In this document: positions 36,847 to 45,706 of the stretch, piece by piece | Layout: each line of letters starts with the position of its first letter | How positions within the stretch are numbered: position 1 is the stretch's first letter | Origin: Bacteroidota bacterium | GTDB taxonomy: Bacteria > Bacteroidota > Bacteroidia > Chitinophagales > Chitinophagaceae | Direction: 5' to 3' | DNA length: 64,000 bases | Assembly (NCBI GenBank): GCA_947460175.1 | Contig: CANHGW010000002.1 | Span: 1 to 64,000, forward strand | The notes under the pieces: generated by a model | The model's input: only the letters and a program-made list of their open reading frames with translations | Database searches by the model: none | Told to the model about the DNA's origin: nothing | Position numbers and translations under genes: made by a program

Positions 36847-37182
36847 TTAAGCGTTTGGAGGTCCTCTCAGAAAATGACAATTAAAGTCATCTAGGCTTTT
36901 GTACGATGTATACGAAGCTAATTTCTGTATATCAAGGTATCGGGGTAATTGCTCGAAATCATAATAAGGCAAGTCGATTTGAGTAGCTGTAAATTGTTGA
37001 TCCAATTTGAGCAATTCGCAATGATGATGTTCTGAATCAATATGAAGGCTTTTCGTATCAAGTGTACTATGTTCTGTATCTGTATGATGTGTAAATGCAT
37101 GAAATACCTCCTTAGGTGTAACATACATACTGAACATCATCAGTAGTAAAAATGAACATAGTTGTTTAATACAATTCGACAT
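36847..37182 (-). CDS. Small His-rich exported protein
   Basis: 111 residues with a hydrophobic signal-like start (CSFLLLMMFSMYVTP). The mature part has clustered histidines (HAFTHHTDTEH, DSEHHHCELL) and ends in RGPPNA. Such proteins occur just upstream of TonB receptors in Bacteroidota and may bind a transition metal in the periplasm; that is inference from composition and position. It is 126 nt ahead of the receptor gene on the same strand and has its own -7 box. Confidence 0.65.
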   Translation of the reverse strand: MSNCIKQLCSFLLLMMFSMYVTPKEVFHAFTHHTDTEHSTLDTKSLHIDSEHHHCELLKLDQQFTATQIDLPYYDFEQLPRYLDIQKLASYTSYKSLDDFNCHFLRGPPNA

Positions 37183-37189
37183 CTAACTG

Positions 37190-37197
37190 CAAAATTA
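37190..37197 (-). promoter_or_regulatory. -7 box of the His-rich protein/TonB receptor unit
   Basis: TAATTTTG on the minus strand, only 7 nt before the ATG at 37182. Confidence 0.55.
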
Positions 37198-37291
37198 GGG
37201 TTTTCGTAGTGAATGAAAGAGAAAATTAACATTTTTAGTAGAATGGGCTCCGCTGATTGAAGTACTTTTAGAATCTGAAAATAAGTATATT

Positions 37292-37675
37292 ATGAAAATG
37301 AATCTTTTTTTATTGACGATGCTTACGATTATAATGATCAGTTGTGGAGATAAATCAACTGAGTCGTCAAGTAAAACAACTGAAAGTAAACATCATCTTA
37401 ATATTCCAGCCAAAGGCATAGAAAGCCTGATGGAAGCCAATTCGCAAAAAATACTTGAAGGAACCGATGGAAGTGTGATAGTAGGTGTAGGCGAGGTGAA
37501 TCGAAAAAAAGCGGATATTATTATTCGTCGGGATGACAAAATTATTGATGAACGATTGATGGATGAAAACGAATCAATTTCTTTTGACTATGAAGGGAGA
37601 AAGTATACGGTGTTGATTAAAAATATCAAAAAGCCATTGGTAGGTGCAGGTAAAGTTGAATTGAAAATTGATTAA
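37292..37675 (+). CDS. Small lipoprotein, function unknown
   Basis: 127 residues. Lipobox ISC followed by GDKSTESSSK. The mature protein is compact and beta-rich (SVIVGVGEVNRKKADIIIRR, SFDYEGRKYTVLIKNIKKPL). No family recognised. It ends 11 nt before tadA on the same strand. Confidence 0.65.
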   Translation: MKMNLFLLTMLTIIMISCGDKSTESSSKTTESKHHLNIPAKGIESLMEANSQKILEGTDGSVIVGVGEVNRKKADIIIRRDDKIIDERLMDENESISFDYEGRKYTVLIKNIKKPLVGAGKVELKID

Positions 37676-37686
37676 GTAGCAATCGT

Positions 37687-38133
37687 ATGAATATGGAGCA
37701 ATCGTCTGAATATTATATGAAATTGGCTTTGCAAGAAGCTAGAAAAGCCTTAGAAAAAGATGAAGTACCAGTAGGTGCTATCGTTGTGATGAATGATCAA
37801 GTGATAGCAAAAGGCTATAATCAAGTAGAAATGCTCAATGATGTAACAGCCCATGCTGAAATCATTGCACTGACTGCCGCTTTCCAACATTTGGGTGGCA
37901 AGTATTTACCCGATGCAACCTTGTATGTTACACTTGAGCCATGTCTGATGTGTGCAGGTGCATTGTATTGGAGTAAAATTGCAAAAGTGGTTTACGGCGC
38001 TTCTGACGATAAGAATGGATACCATCGTTGTTGTACCGAATCGCCTTTTCATCCCAAAACCATTCTCGAAAAAGGAATTCTGCAAGAAGAATGTGCTCAA
38101 TTGATAAAAGATTTTTTTAAATCAAAAAGATAA
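37687..38133 (+). CDS. tadA: tRNA-specific adenosine deaminase (TadA)
   Basis: 148 residues of the zinc cytidine/adenosine deaminase fold. Zinc and catalytic residues are complete: HAE (His56, Glu58) and PCLMC (Cys86, Cys89). The phrase [16 protein letters not shown] and the C-terminal helix fit TadA, which converts A34 to inosine in tRNA-Arg; a guanine or other nucleoside deaminase is less likely. It follows a lipoprotein gene closely. Confidence 0.9.
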   Translation: MNMEQSSEYYMKLALQEARKALEKDEVPVGAIVVMNDQVIAKGYNQVEMLNDVTAHAEIIALTAAFQHLGGKYLPDATLYVTLEPCLMCAGALYWSKIAKVVYGASDDKNGYHRCCTESPFHPKTILEKGILQEECAQLIKDFFKSKR

Positions 38134-38145
38134 GCTTAATAATTC

Positions 38146-38368
38146 AGTAGGCAAAGGGCAGACGTCAGTAGGCAAAGGGCAGAAGGCAAAAGGCAGTAGG
38201 CAAAGGGCAGAAGGCATCAGGTAAGATTCGAATCATCCCTACTCCCAACTAACAACTCCCAACTAACAACTCTCAACTCTCAACTCCCAACTCTCAACTA
38301 ACAACCCTCAACTCTAATCTCTAATCCCTCAACTCTCAACTAACAACTAACAACTAACAACTTACCTC
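38146..38368. repeat. Low-complexity tandem repeats in the tadA-DUF1573 gap
   Basis: 38146-38220 repeats CAGTAGGCAAAGGGCAGA with variations; 38241-38368 repeats CAACTCCCAACTAACAA-like units of about 14-15 nt. They fill most of the 269-base gap. Degenerate repeats of this look are common between genes in Bacteroidota; no spacers of a CRISPR kind are present. Confidence 0.8.
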
Positions 38369-38390
38369 TTACAACAAGTAAAAAAAATGC

Positions 38391-38398
38391 TATTTTTG
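38391..38398 (+). promoter_or_regulatory. -7 box of the DUF1573-tatC operon
   Basis: TATTTTTG ends 4 nt before the ATG at 38403, so a leaderless mRNA is likely. Confidence 0.6.
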
Positions 38399-38402
38399 CC
38401 AC

Positions 38403-38906
38403 ATGAATGCAACAATTAAAACCATCTTACTTACAGTGTTAACACTTTCTGTTTTTGCTGTAGCTTTAGTAGAATTGAGTGGAGTTAGTCGTACGGCCTT
38501 ATTCAATAAATTTACAGGAGAGGAAGATCACTCACATGGTGTAAGCCCTGAAGATCAAGCAAAACGCGATGAGGAAGTGAAAAATATGCCTAAAACACAC
38601 CTTGAAGTAGTAGAAACAAAATTTGATTTTGGCAATATGAAAGAAGGTGATAAAGTGCGTCATACATGGGTCGTTAAAAATGCAGGCGAACATCCATTGG
38701 TGATATCCAATGTGCAAACTTCGTGTGGTTGCACTGTGCCAGCTTTTTCAAAAGAGCCAGTCCTACCTGGCAAGCAAGGAGAAATCACATTAGAATTCAA
38801 TAGTGCAGGTAAAGCAGGTGAAGTAAATAAGAATGCTTTAATCATTGCAAATGCTGACAATGCACCTTTTTCAATAGGTTTTACAGCAGTAGTCGAAAAG
38901 AAATAA
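38403..38906 (+). CDS. DUF1573 protein
   Basis: 167 residues with one N-terminal membrane anchor or signal (TILLTVLTLSVFAVALVELSG). The DUF1573 domain (about 60-165) shows FDFGNMKEGDKVRHTWVVKN and TSCGCTVPAF, with the typical CGC motif, and the Ig-like strands GEITLEFNSAGK. The domain is abundant in Bacteroidota envelopes, and its function is unknown. tatC follows 18 nt later. Confidence 0.9.
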   Translation: MNATIKTILLTVLTLSVFAVALVELSGVSRTALFNKFTGEEDHSHGVSPEDQAKRDEEVKNMPKTHLEVVETKFDFGNMKEGDKVRHTWVVKNAGEHPLVISNVQTSCGCTVPAFSKEPVLPGKQGEITLEFNSAGKAGEVNKNALIIANADNAPFSIGFTAVVEKK

Positions 38907-38924
38907 GACCTTAAAAAAGAAACA

Positions 38925-39791
38925 TTGGCACTTCCATTCCTTCGAAAAAATAATCAATTGCCCGCAGAAAATGAGATGGGATTCATAGACCATCTGGAAA
39001 TATTGCGTTGGCATATTTTACGATCAGTGGTTGCTATTTTAGTTTTTGGTATAGCCATTTTTATCAATATTGATTGGGTATTTGATCATATTATTTATGG
39101 TCCCATGCGTCCCGATTTTTTTACTTATACTACCTTATGTAACTTCAGTCATCAAATGCATTTAGGCGAAGCCCTGTGTATGCCACCACCGAATGTGAAA
39201 ATGCAGGTGACCGCATTTGGTTCGCAGTTTATGAGTAGTATTACGATTTCGTTTATTGGTGGATTTATAGTAGCCTTTCCTTATATTTTTTGGGAGTTTT
39301 GGCGTTTTATCAAACCTGCGTTATCACTCCGTGAAATCAAAAATACACGAGGAGCCATCGTGTTTGTAACCTTCTTTTTTGTGTTAGGGGTTTCATTTGG
39401 TTATTTTTTATTAGCACCATTTACGTTTAGTTTTTTATCCAATTTTAAATTGGGTACCTTACAAGGATTAGAAACGAAACCTACTTTGGATGATTATATT
39501 GAGAATATGGTCAATATCATTGTAGGCACTGGAATTGCATTTCAACTACCCGTAGTTTCGTATGTACTCAGTAGAATCGGATTGATTACGCCACAGTTTT
39601 TACGTACGTATCGCAAGTATGCCTATGTAGCCATTTTACTTATTTCAGCAATCATTACTCCATCGCCTGATTGGATGAGCCAAGCCATTGTTTCATTTCC
39701 ATTATTTATTTTATTCGAAATTAGCATTGTCATCAGTGGACGGGTGCAGAAAGAAAATTTACGCAGGGAGAAAGAATTTTTCAGTTCCTAA
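38925..39791 (+). CDS. tatC: Twin-arginine translocase subunit TatC
   Basis: 288 residues from a TTG start (ALPFLRKN); an ATG at 38976 (MGFIDHLEILRWHILRS) is the alternative and would still keep the conserved first helix. Family motifs: FIDHLEILRWH, a periplasmic loop ending in FMSSITISFIGG, FPYIFWEFWRFIKPAL, and the late ITPSPDWMSQ region. About six transmembrane helices. TatC is the receptor for folded proteins carrying an RR signal. tatA/tatB are not nearby. It converges on the hydrolase gene with a 4-base overlap. Confidence 0.94.
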   Translation: MALPFLRKNNQLPAENEMGFIDHLEILRWHILRSVVAILVFGIAIFINIDWVFDHIIYGPMRPDFFTYTTLCNFSHQMHLGEALCMPPPNVKMQVTAFGSQFMSSITISFIGGFIVAFPYIFWEFWRFIKPALSLREIKNTRGAIVFVTFFFVLGVSFGYFLLAPFTFSFLSNFKLGTLQGLETKPTLDDYIENMVNIIVGTGIAFQLPVVSYVLSRIGLITPQFLRTYRKYAYVAILLISAIITPSPDWMSQAIVSFPLFILFEISIVISGRVQKENLRREKEFFSS

Positions 39792-40468
39792 AAGTAATTG
39801 ATACATTGCTGAGCAATTAATTGAGGATTTACTTTTTCAAGTGGATGTGGGGTAGAAGGCAAAACATATAAGCTTCCTAATTGCAATTGCTTATATGCAT
39901 CTATCGTTTCTTGTAATGTAACCATAGTGTCTTGATCACCGACTCCTAGTCTGCAAGGAATTTTTATTTCGCTGAGAAGTTTATGATCAATGGGCGGATG
40001 AGCAATTAGTTTTTCAATAATTTGATATGTATTATTGACTACTTCATTCCACTCAATTGCATGATGCAATGTATTTAAATATGATGTGTAAGAAGGTATT
40101 TTCTCTTGCATCATAGTTGGGTTAAGCATTGATAATTGTTTGTTGGCTGAAGGATGAGTCCATTCAAATTTAGTGGCTAAGGTCAGTACTTTTTCTATCA
40201 AATCTGGACGACGATGTGCTATCAACAATGCGATATATCCTCCCATACTATAACCAAACAGGGAAACCGATTGGTGTTTATTTTGTTCAATACAATGAAT
40301 CACATAATCGGCATAAGTTTCGATAGAAGGTGTAACGATATCCTTGTTGATACCGTGAAGAGGAAGGTCTAGTACGATGCAATTATAGTGAGGTGATAAA
40401 TAGGGAAGTAGTGTGTCAAATTGCGCTGCAGCGCCTAAGGCACCATGAAGAAATATAATTGTTTTCAT
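39788..40468 (-). CDS. Alpha/beta hydrolase
   Basis: 226 residues. Oxyanion motif HGALG at the start, nucleophile Ser74 in GYSMGG, acid in GVGDQD, and a late His in STPHPLEK. The layout resembles MenH/BioH-like small hydrolases; the substrate is unknown. It lies 20 nt behind the Big_5 lipoprotein gene and is probably co-transcribed. Confidence 0.88.
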   Translation of the reverse strand: MKTIIFLHGALGAAAQFDTLLPYLSPHYNCIVLDLPLHGINKDIVTPSIETYADYVIHCIEQNKHQSVSLFGYSMGGYIALLIAHRRPDLIEKVLTLATKFEWTHPSANKQLSMLNPTMMQEKIPSYTSYLNTLHHAIEWNEVVNNTYQIIEKLIAHPPIDHKLLSEIKIPCRLGVGDQDTMVTLQETIDAYKQLQLGSLYVLPSTPHPLEKVNPQLIAQQCINYF

Positions 40469-40488
40469 AGAGTTTTGATGATACGAAT

Positions 40489-41919
40489 TTACTTCTTTCT
40501 TTTATTATTTGCTCGCTTTCGGATGTCAACGTTGTTTTCCCAATTCGCTTTTATGGTAATTTGATTGGGAATAAACTCTGTAAGTTCGGGTTGTCTTTTT
40601 TTGCCAATAAATTGCCCTGTGTCCCATTTGCCATTTTTATTTTCATCATGTATGACTCTGAGTTGATAATTGTCAGGCAATAATAATTTGAAGGCAACGA
40701 CACTATCGACAGCTTTTTTCTGAGCAATGACTTTGTCTGCTTTTATGAGTTCGATGATTGTGTTTTCATTTTGTTCACATCGAACTGTAATGAACCCATA
40801 ATCGCTTTGTTTTTTTGTTTTAAATGTAAATTCCGAAGGTAAGGCTTGCTTATCGCTTGAGTCTAATGCATAACCTTTCATTAGTTGAAGTGAATATGTA
40901 GCATCTTGCGCCCAGTCAGTTTGCAATACAATGGCCTTGCCTGTAGTGTCTATTTGCGCTATTGCACTTGCATCAAATACATCGCCTTGAAATAATCTAA
41001 TTTTTGTTACATCGATAGATTTCAAGGGAGTAAAAAACTGAATCTTGATAGGATTGTTCAGGTCAAATGTTCGTTTCGTTTTATTAACCGAATCAATATT
41101 GACCGTATAATTCAATTTAATGTCAGGTTTGATTGACGGTTTTTGTGGCGTTGTTTTGACTCCTTTTTTTCGTGCGGTATCTCGGCTATCCAATTCTGTA
41201 AAACTATAAAGTTGAATATTCAATGAAGAATCTATTGGATTTATTTTTTTGTCATAAAACGCGATTCGTTCGCCATTGCCATCATATTGATAATTTTTAT
41301 TGTTGTCTTGCAAGGCATAAATAGAAAAGTCCCGATTGGGCAAATTCTCAAATCGAAAAACCCCTTGCATTGTTTTTTGAGCATACATTGGTTTTTGTTT
41401 CATAAAAGCAGAATCGGGTAAATTGGCAGGATATAATAGAATGTAAGAGGCTGTATCGGGTAATCCTGTGGCAGCATCGATCAAACTTCCTTGTAAAGAA
41501 AGTGAATCGAAATAAGGCCCCGTAGAAAAAGTGAATCCTAAATTTTGAATAGAGTTTCCTTCATGTATATCTTGAATGGCATTGCCCATACTAATATGAT
41601 ATGTGGTGTTTTTTTCGAGCAAGCTATCGTGTAAATAGACCGTCACACGACGTTTATGAGCTGTTACTTTGGGTTTTACTTTTGTAAATGGCGTAATGAT
41701 CAATTGATTTTGTACATCTTGCAATTTTACAAATTCATTGAAATCAAAATTGATTTTGCCTCCTTTGAAATTTAGCGATGAATCATTCAATGTACGCTTA
41801 GTAATAGTAGGTGCTTTCTCATCCCGTGGTCCACCTGTAGGTGCAATGATATTGGCACACGACATCATAAACAGGTATAATCCAGTCAATGTTATTACAT
41901 ATCGTTTTTGAATCAGCAT
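40489..41919 (-). CDS. Big_5 (Ig-like) domain lipoprotein
   Basis: 476 residues from the ATG at 41919, chosen because a lipoprotein signal follows at once (ITLTGLYLFMMSC); the frame runs 17 codons further up. After the lipobox comes NIIAPTGGPRDEKAPTI, the start of a common Bacteroidota family with one Big_5 Ig-like domain (about 35-130, ending LGFTFSTGP). Further beta-sandwich regions follow, including YALQDNNKNYQYDG and HDENKNGKWDTG, both calcium-loop-like. The C-terminus is basic. The role is unknown; such proteins sit in the outer membrane or periplasm. Confidence 0.8.
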   Translation of the reverse strand: MLIQKRYVITLTGLYLFMMSCANIIAPTGGPRDEKAPTITKRTLNDSSLNFKGGKINFDFNEFVKLQDVQNQLIITPFTKVKPKVTAHKRRVTVYLHDSLLEKNTTYHISMGNAIQDIHEGNSIQNLGFTFSTGPYFDSLSLQGSLIDAATGLPDTASYILLYPANLPDSAFMKQKPMYAQKTMQGVFRFENLPNRDFSIYALQDNNKNYQYDGNGERIAFYDKKINPIDSSLNIQLYSFTELDSRDTARKKGVKTTPQKPSIKPDIKLNYTVNIDSVNKTKRTFDLNNPIKIQFFTPLKSIDVTKIRLFQGDVFDASAIAQIDTTGKAIVLQTDWAQDATYSLQLMKGYALDSSDKQALPSEFTFKTKKQSDYGFITVRCEQNENTIIELIKADKVIAQKKAVDSVVAFKLLLPDNYQLRVIHDENKNGKWDTGQFIGKKRQPELTEFIPNQITIKANWENNVDIRKRANNKRKK

Positions 41920-42042
41920 CTTCGGTATGCAATGATAAGAAGTATCTGAGCTAAAAAATAATTTTGGCAAAACTTAAACAATTCATCAACAAAAATTGAG
42001 CAACTACAAATCAATAATCTTTACTTTAGTATATTTACAACC

Positions 42043-43023
42043 ATGCTTGTAGACAATCACCATCGGATACACAATTATCTGCGTATATCGCTTACAGATG
42101 CATGTAATTTCAGGTGTTTTTATTGTATGCCCAATGAACAAGTGGATGTAACGCCCCATTCAAAACTCATGAGCAAGGATGAAATTATCTCATTGGCCTC
42201 TACCTTTATTCAATTGGGTGTTACAAAAATAAGATTAACAGGAGGAGAACCTTTAGTCCGAAAAGATGTCGGTGATATCATATTGGCATTGTCTCAATTT
42301 GACATTAAACTTACTATGACTACCAATGCAGTATTAATCCATCAATACATCAGTTTATTAAAGCAAGCAGGGGTAAGTTCTATCAATGTGAGTTTAGATA
42401 CCTTGAATCCAGCTAAGTTTTTAGCATTGACCAAACGGGATCAATACCAACAAGTAAAAGACAATATTGATTTATTGCTTCGCAATGATTTTCATGTGAA
42501 AATAAATGTAGTCACCATGCGTGGTATCAATGACAATGAAATCAATGATTTTGTAGCTTGGACAATGCATACACCTGTGCATGTTCGTTTTATAGAGTTT
42601 ATGCCATTCAATGAAAATCAATGGAATCATGAAAAGGTATTTACCTATCAGCAGATTTTACAAACCATTGAACAAGAATTTAGTTTTGTAAAAATCAAGG
42701 ATGAAATCAACGATACAACAAAGAAGTATCAATGCCTGAATCATGAAGGTACATTTGCCATTATCAGTACCATGACGCATCCATTTTGCAGTACATGCAA
42801 TCGACTTCGATTAACGGCCGATGGCAAAATGAAAAATTGTTTATTTTCAAAAACAGAAACCGATTTGCTTTCAGCATACAGAATGGGTCATAATATTGAA
42901 GCGCTTATACGCGAAAATCTTCGAATGAAGGAAGCCTCCTTGGGTGGTCAATTATTGAACGATTATACCTTGATTGATTCGGCACAATTGGAAAATAGAC
43001 GAATGATATCGATTGGGGGTTAA
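42043..43023 (+). CDS. moaA: GTP 3',8-cyclase (molybdenum cofactor biosynthesis)
   Basis: 326 residues, a radical SAM enzyme that converts GTP to cyclic pyranopterin precursor together with MoaC. N-terminal cluster CNFRCFYC (Cys21, Cys25, Cys28). The second cluster lies in FCSTCNRLRLTADGKMKNC, and the protein ends in the conserved GG. Full length. No other moa/mob gene lies in the window, so the rest of the pathway must be elsewhere. Confidence 0.95.
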   Translation: MLVDNHHRIHNYLRISLTDACNFRCFYCMPNEQVDVTPHSKLMSKDEIISLASTFIQLGVTKIRLTGGEPLVRKDVGDIILALSQFDIKLTMTTNAVLIHQYISLLKQAGVSSINVSLDTLNPAKFLALTKRDQYQQVKDNIDLLLRNDFHVKINVVTMRGINDNEINDFVAWTMHTPVHVRFIEFMPFNENQWNHEKVFTYQQILQTIEQEFSFVKIKDEINDTTKKYQCLNHEGTFAIISTMTHPFCSTCNRLRLTADGKMKNCLFSKTETDLLSAYRMGHNIEALIRENLRMKEASLGGQLLNDYTLIDSAQLENRRMISIGG

Positions 43024-43164
43024 ATAGAAAAATTAAGTTTTTAAACTTTTATTAATTGCAATTCGATGATTTATAATTGGGGATCCACTTCTTAGATTAA
43101 ACGTATTTTAGAACAAGACAATCACAAGAGTTTTCTTATTCGAATTTATTTTTGTTAAGATCAA

Positions 43165-43192
43165 TTGTAAATTTGGATTACTTATAAGTTTG
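43165..43192 (+). promoter_or_regulatory. Promoter of the G-tract gene
   Basis: TTG (43165-43167), 17 nt, TAAGTTTG (43185-43192): both Bacteroidota elements with normal spacing, 31 nt before the ATG at 43224. Confidence 0.65.
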
Positions 43193-43223
43193 TTTTACAT
43201 TCGATTAACAAAATTGAATGCAC

Positions 43224-45690
43224 ATGAAAAATAAACTATTTGTAGCATTATTATTGGGGGGGGGGGGTAGCCTCAGTAATGCTTAGCAGCAACACAAATC
43301 CCAATGACCCACAAGCCTTCTACTACGCACAGCCTCCTATACCCTTGGAGTATACGGTTCAGAAATTAGCTCAACCCTTAGAAGGTGGCGAAAACCTTAT
43401 ATTTAGAGTACAATATGTAGAAGATAGTGCCATGCAAAATCGACTGAATATATATAATGATGGTTCAGTAGTGATGACACTTAAAGATGATGGGGTCTAT
43501 CCTGATGCAGTAGCTAAAGATTACAAGTATGCGGCGTTAATGAAGCAGGACGTAACTAAATTTGTTACAGATATAAAAAATAGGGAAGCAATTATAGCAC
43601 TACAAGGTTATGTGAGGCACTTTGCGGGGCATGCTTCAAAGATATTAAATGCCAACGAAGTAGTGTTGTTTGATCAAGTGAGATTCAACAATAATCTTGA
43701 AACAGGCATTAATCCTTACATTTTTGATGTGAACTTGTGCCAAACAGATTTAAAAAAGGAAAATTCTTTGTTTATTACCGATTTATCCGTGGTAGAAAAT
43801 CCTTCAAATACTTTCAATGTAGTTACAGGTCAAGGTAATCCTATTGGTGCATGGACTTTTGGTTCTATGATGATGCGTATGTGCAACCCTGCTTCCACAG
43901 GCCTTGACCCACGAGATTTTTTAAAGGAATGGGTGAAACTAGGCAGGATGACTGAGCAGTATCAAAAGCATTTTATTGTGCCATGGATTGAAATAGCTAG
44001 AAGAAAAAGTGGAGATCCTTTATATTCATTCCCACACACCAACCTAATTGATGTAGCAAATAATTGGGAAACAGAGTGGAATAATACTGATCTAAATGCA
44101 TTGTATAGATATGCACCATTTAAACTAACTGCAATTGTTAACAGATTAGATTTAAAAGGTAATGGGGCTTATGGAGGACCATTTTTTAATGCTGGTGAAA
44201 CCAGATTTATTTTCACTTACATCATACCTGATGATAATCATAAATTCCCTCTTAATGGAAAGAAAGGGGATCCCCCAATAGCAGAAGCTATGGAGTTTGG
44301 AGGAGGACTCACTCAGCCTGGAGGGGAAAAATCATGGACCAGAGAAGATTGGCGTGGTATGAATATTATATTTGAATATCATAATGTACAAAAGTCGAAA
44401 TGTGAATTAAAGACATTTGCACAGCTTTGGGCTAACTTATCTACGATGACATTAGGAAGTTCGCAATATATTGCTGCGTTAACCGCTATTACCAATACTG
44501 TAACAAATTACAATTCATTGCCTGGAGCACCTAACAATAATGCTTTAGCACGAATTAGGAGCAATGAAAAATGTTTTGCCAATTCAAGATTTGGTGTTGA
44601 TTCTTCTTGGGATAATGCAAATTGGGAGTTTAGGCAGTTTGAGATCAATACTTCAACTCATTATTTTGAATTACGGCCATTAACGAATACTCCTAAAGAT
44701 GAATATCTATTTGGAAATACACAAATTAAATTTGCGCCTTCTATGCCATGGAATAATCAATACTATGAATTGTTTGATTGGGCATTTAGTAGTCCTATTA
44801 TAAGAGAACGTATAAGGAAAGGTAATCATATTATACCCTCAACTTACAATAATGAAACTTTGCTTGCAGAGGGTAGCGTTCAAGTAAGTGGCGAGGCTGT
44901 ACATTATTTTGATTTTCCACAGGCTTATTTGACTGGGCAGAATGGAATATTTACCTCCCCTACCGCGGCTGATTATTTGATGGTTAAAGAAATGAGATAT
45001 CAACTTTCGCTCAATACCTGTCAAGGATGCCATGCAGGTGAGAATAAAACCTTGTTTACACATGTGAGGCCTATAGGATATGGGCAAAATGGTGATTATT
45101 GGTCAGCTACGCCAGATTTTGTAAAAGGAACTCAAAACCTAGCACCAGGTACGTCTGATTTTGGCAAATACTTTACAGATATTGATAAAAGACCAACATC
45201 TCCACTCGATTTTGTAGGAATGTTTTACAGCTGGACTAGTACCAAAGGAAATCCCAATTTTACTAAAGAACTGTTCAATAATACTACGAAACCAAATTAT
45301 GATGTAAATTTCCCTACAGACTACCCAATGCAAGTAGTCTCTCCTTTCTTGACCGGACGTGTTTACAATGGCAAAATAAATGGCGTAGATAATTGGGATG
45401 ATGATAATATTGAACCTGGGGTTGCGGATAATAGTCCAAATAGCCAATTTAATAAACTTGGTGATGAAGGAATACAAGGGGATGATATTGTTAACGACCC
45501 TTCAAACAAAGCTAATGCTTGGCCAATTCCATTTCCAGGCTTGGATCATACCAAATGGGGGCATAATGATTTAGAAATTCGCAAGGTAAAGCTTTGCGAA
45601 ATTTTACAAAAAACATGTCCATCACCCATAGATTTGATGGATATAATTCAAGAAATAAATCATATACCACTTCCTTTAGGAGCTCATTAA
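43224..45690 (+). CDS. Exported haem-motif protein, switched out of frame by a G12 tract
   Basis: The long frame is open from 43279 (803 residues), but the natural start is the ATG at 43224, giving the signal peptide MKNKLFVALLL-GGG. A run of 12 G (43256-43267) lies in the signal peptide. With 12 G the frame ends at a TAG soon after; with 11 G it runs on as GGGVASVMLSSNTNPN and gives a complete exported protein of about 821 residues. The body is large and aromatic-rich with one cytochrome c-type CQGCH motif (45019-45033), and no sorting domain at the end. Function unknown. Two exported proteins follow on the same strand. Confidence 0.75.
43256..43267 (+). repeat. Homopolymeric G12 tract
   Basis: Twelve consecutive G in an AT-rich genome, inside a signal peptide. 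Length changes of one base switch the gene on or off. A sequencing length error is the main alternative. Confidence 0.9.
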
Positions 45691-45706
45691 TTACAATAGT
45701 TACAAA

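Noticed and set aside
38241-38368. Possible CRISPR or iteron array
   Set aside because: Units are degenerate and contiguous with no unique spacers.
45139-45477. Minus-strand open frame of 112 codons
   Set aside because: Antisense to the haem-motif protein gene with no features of its own.
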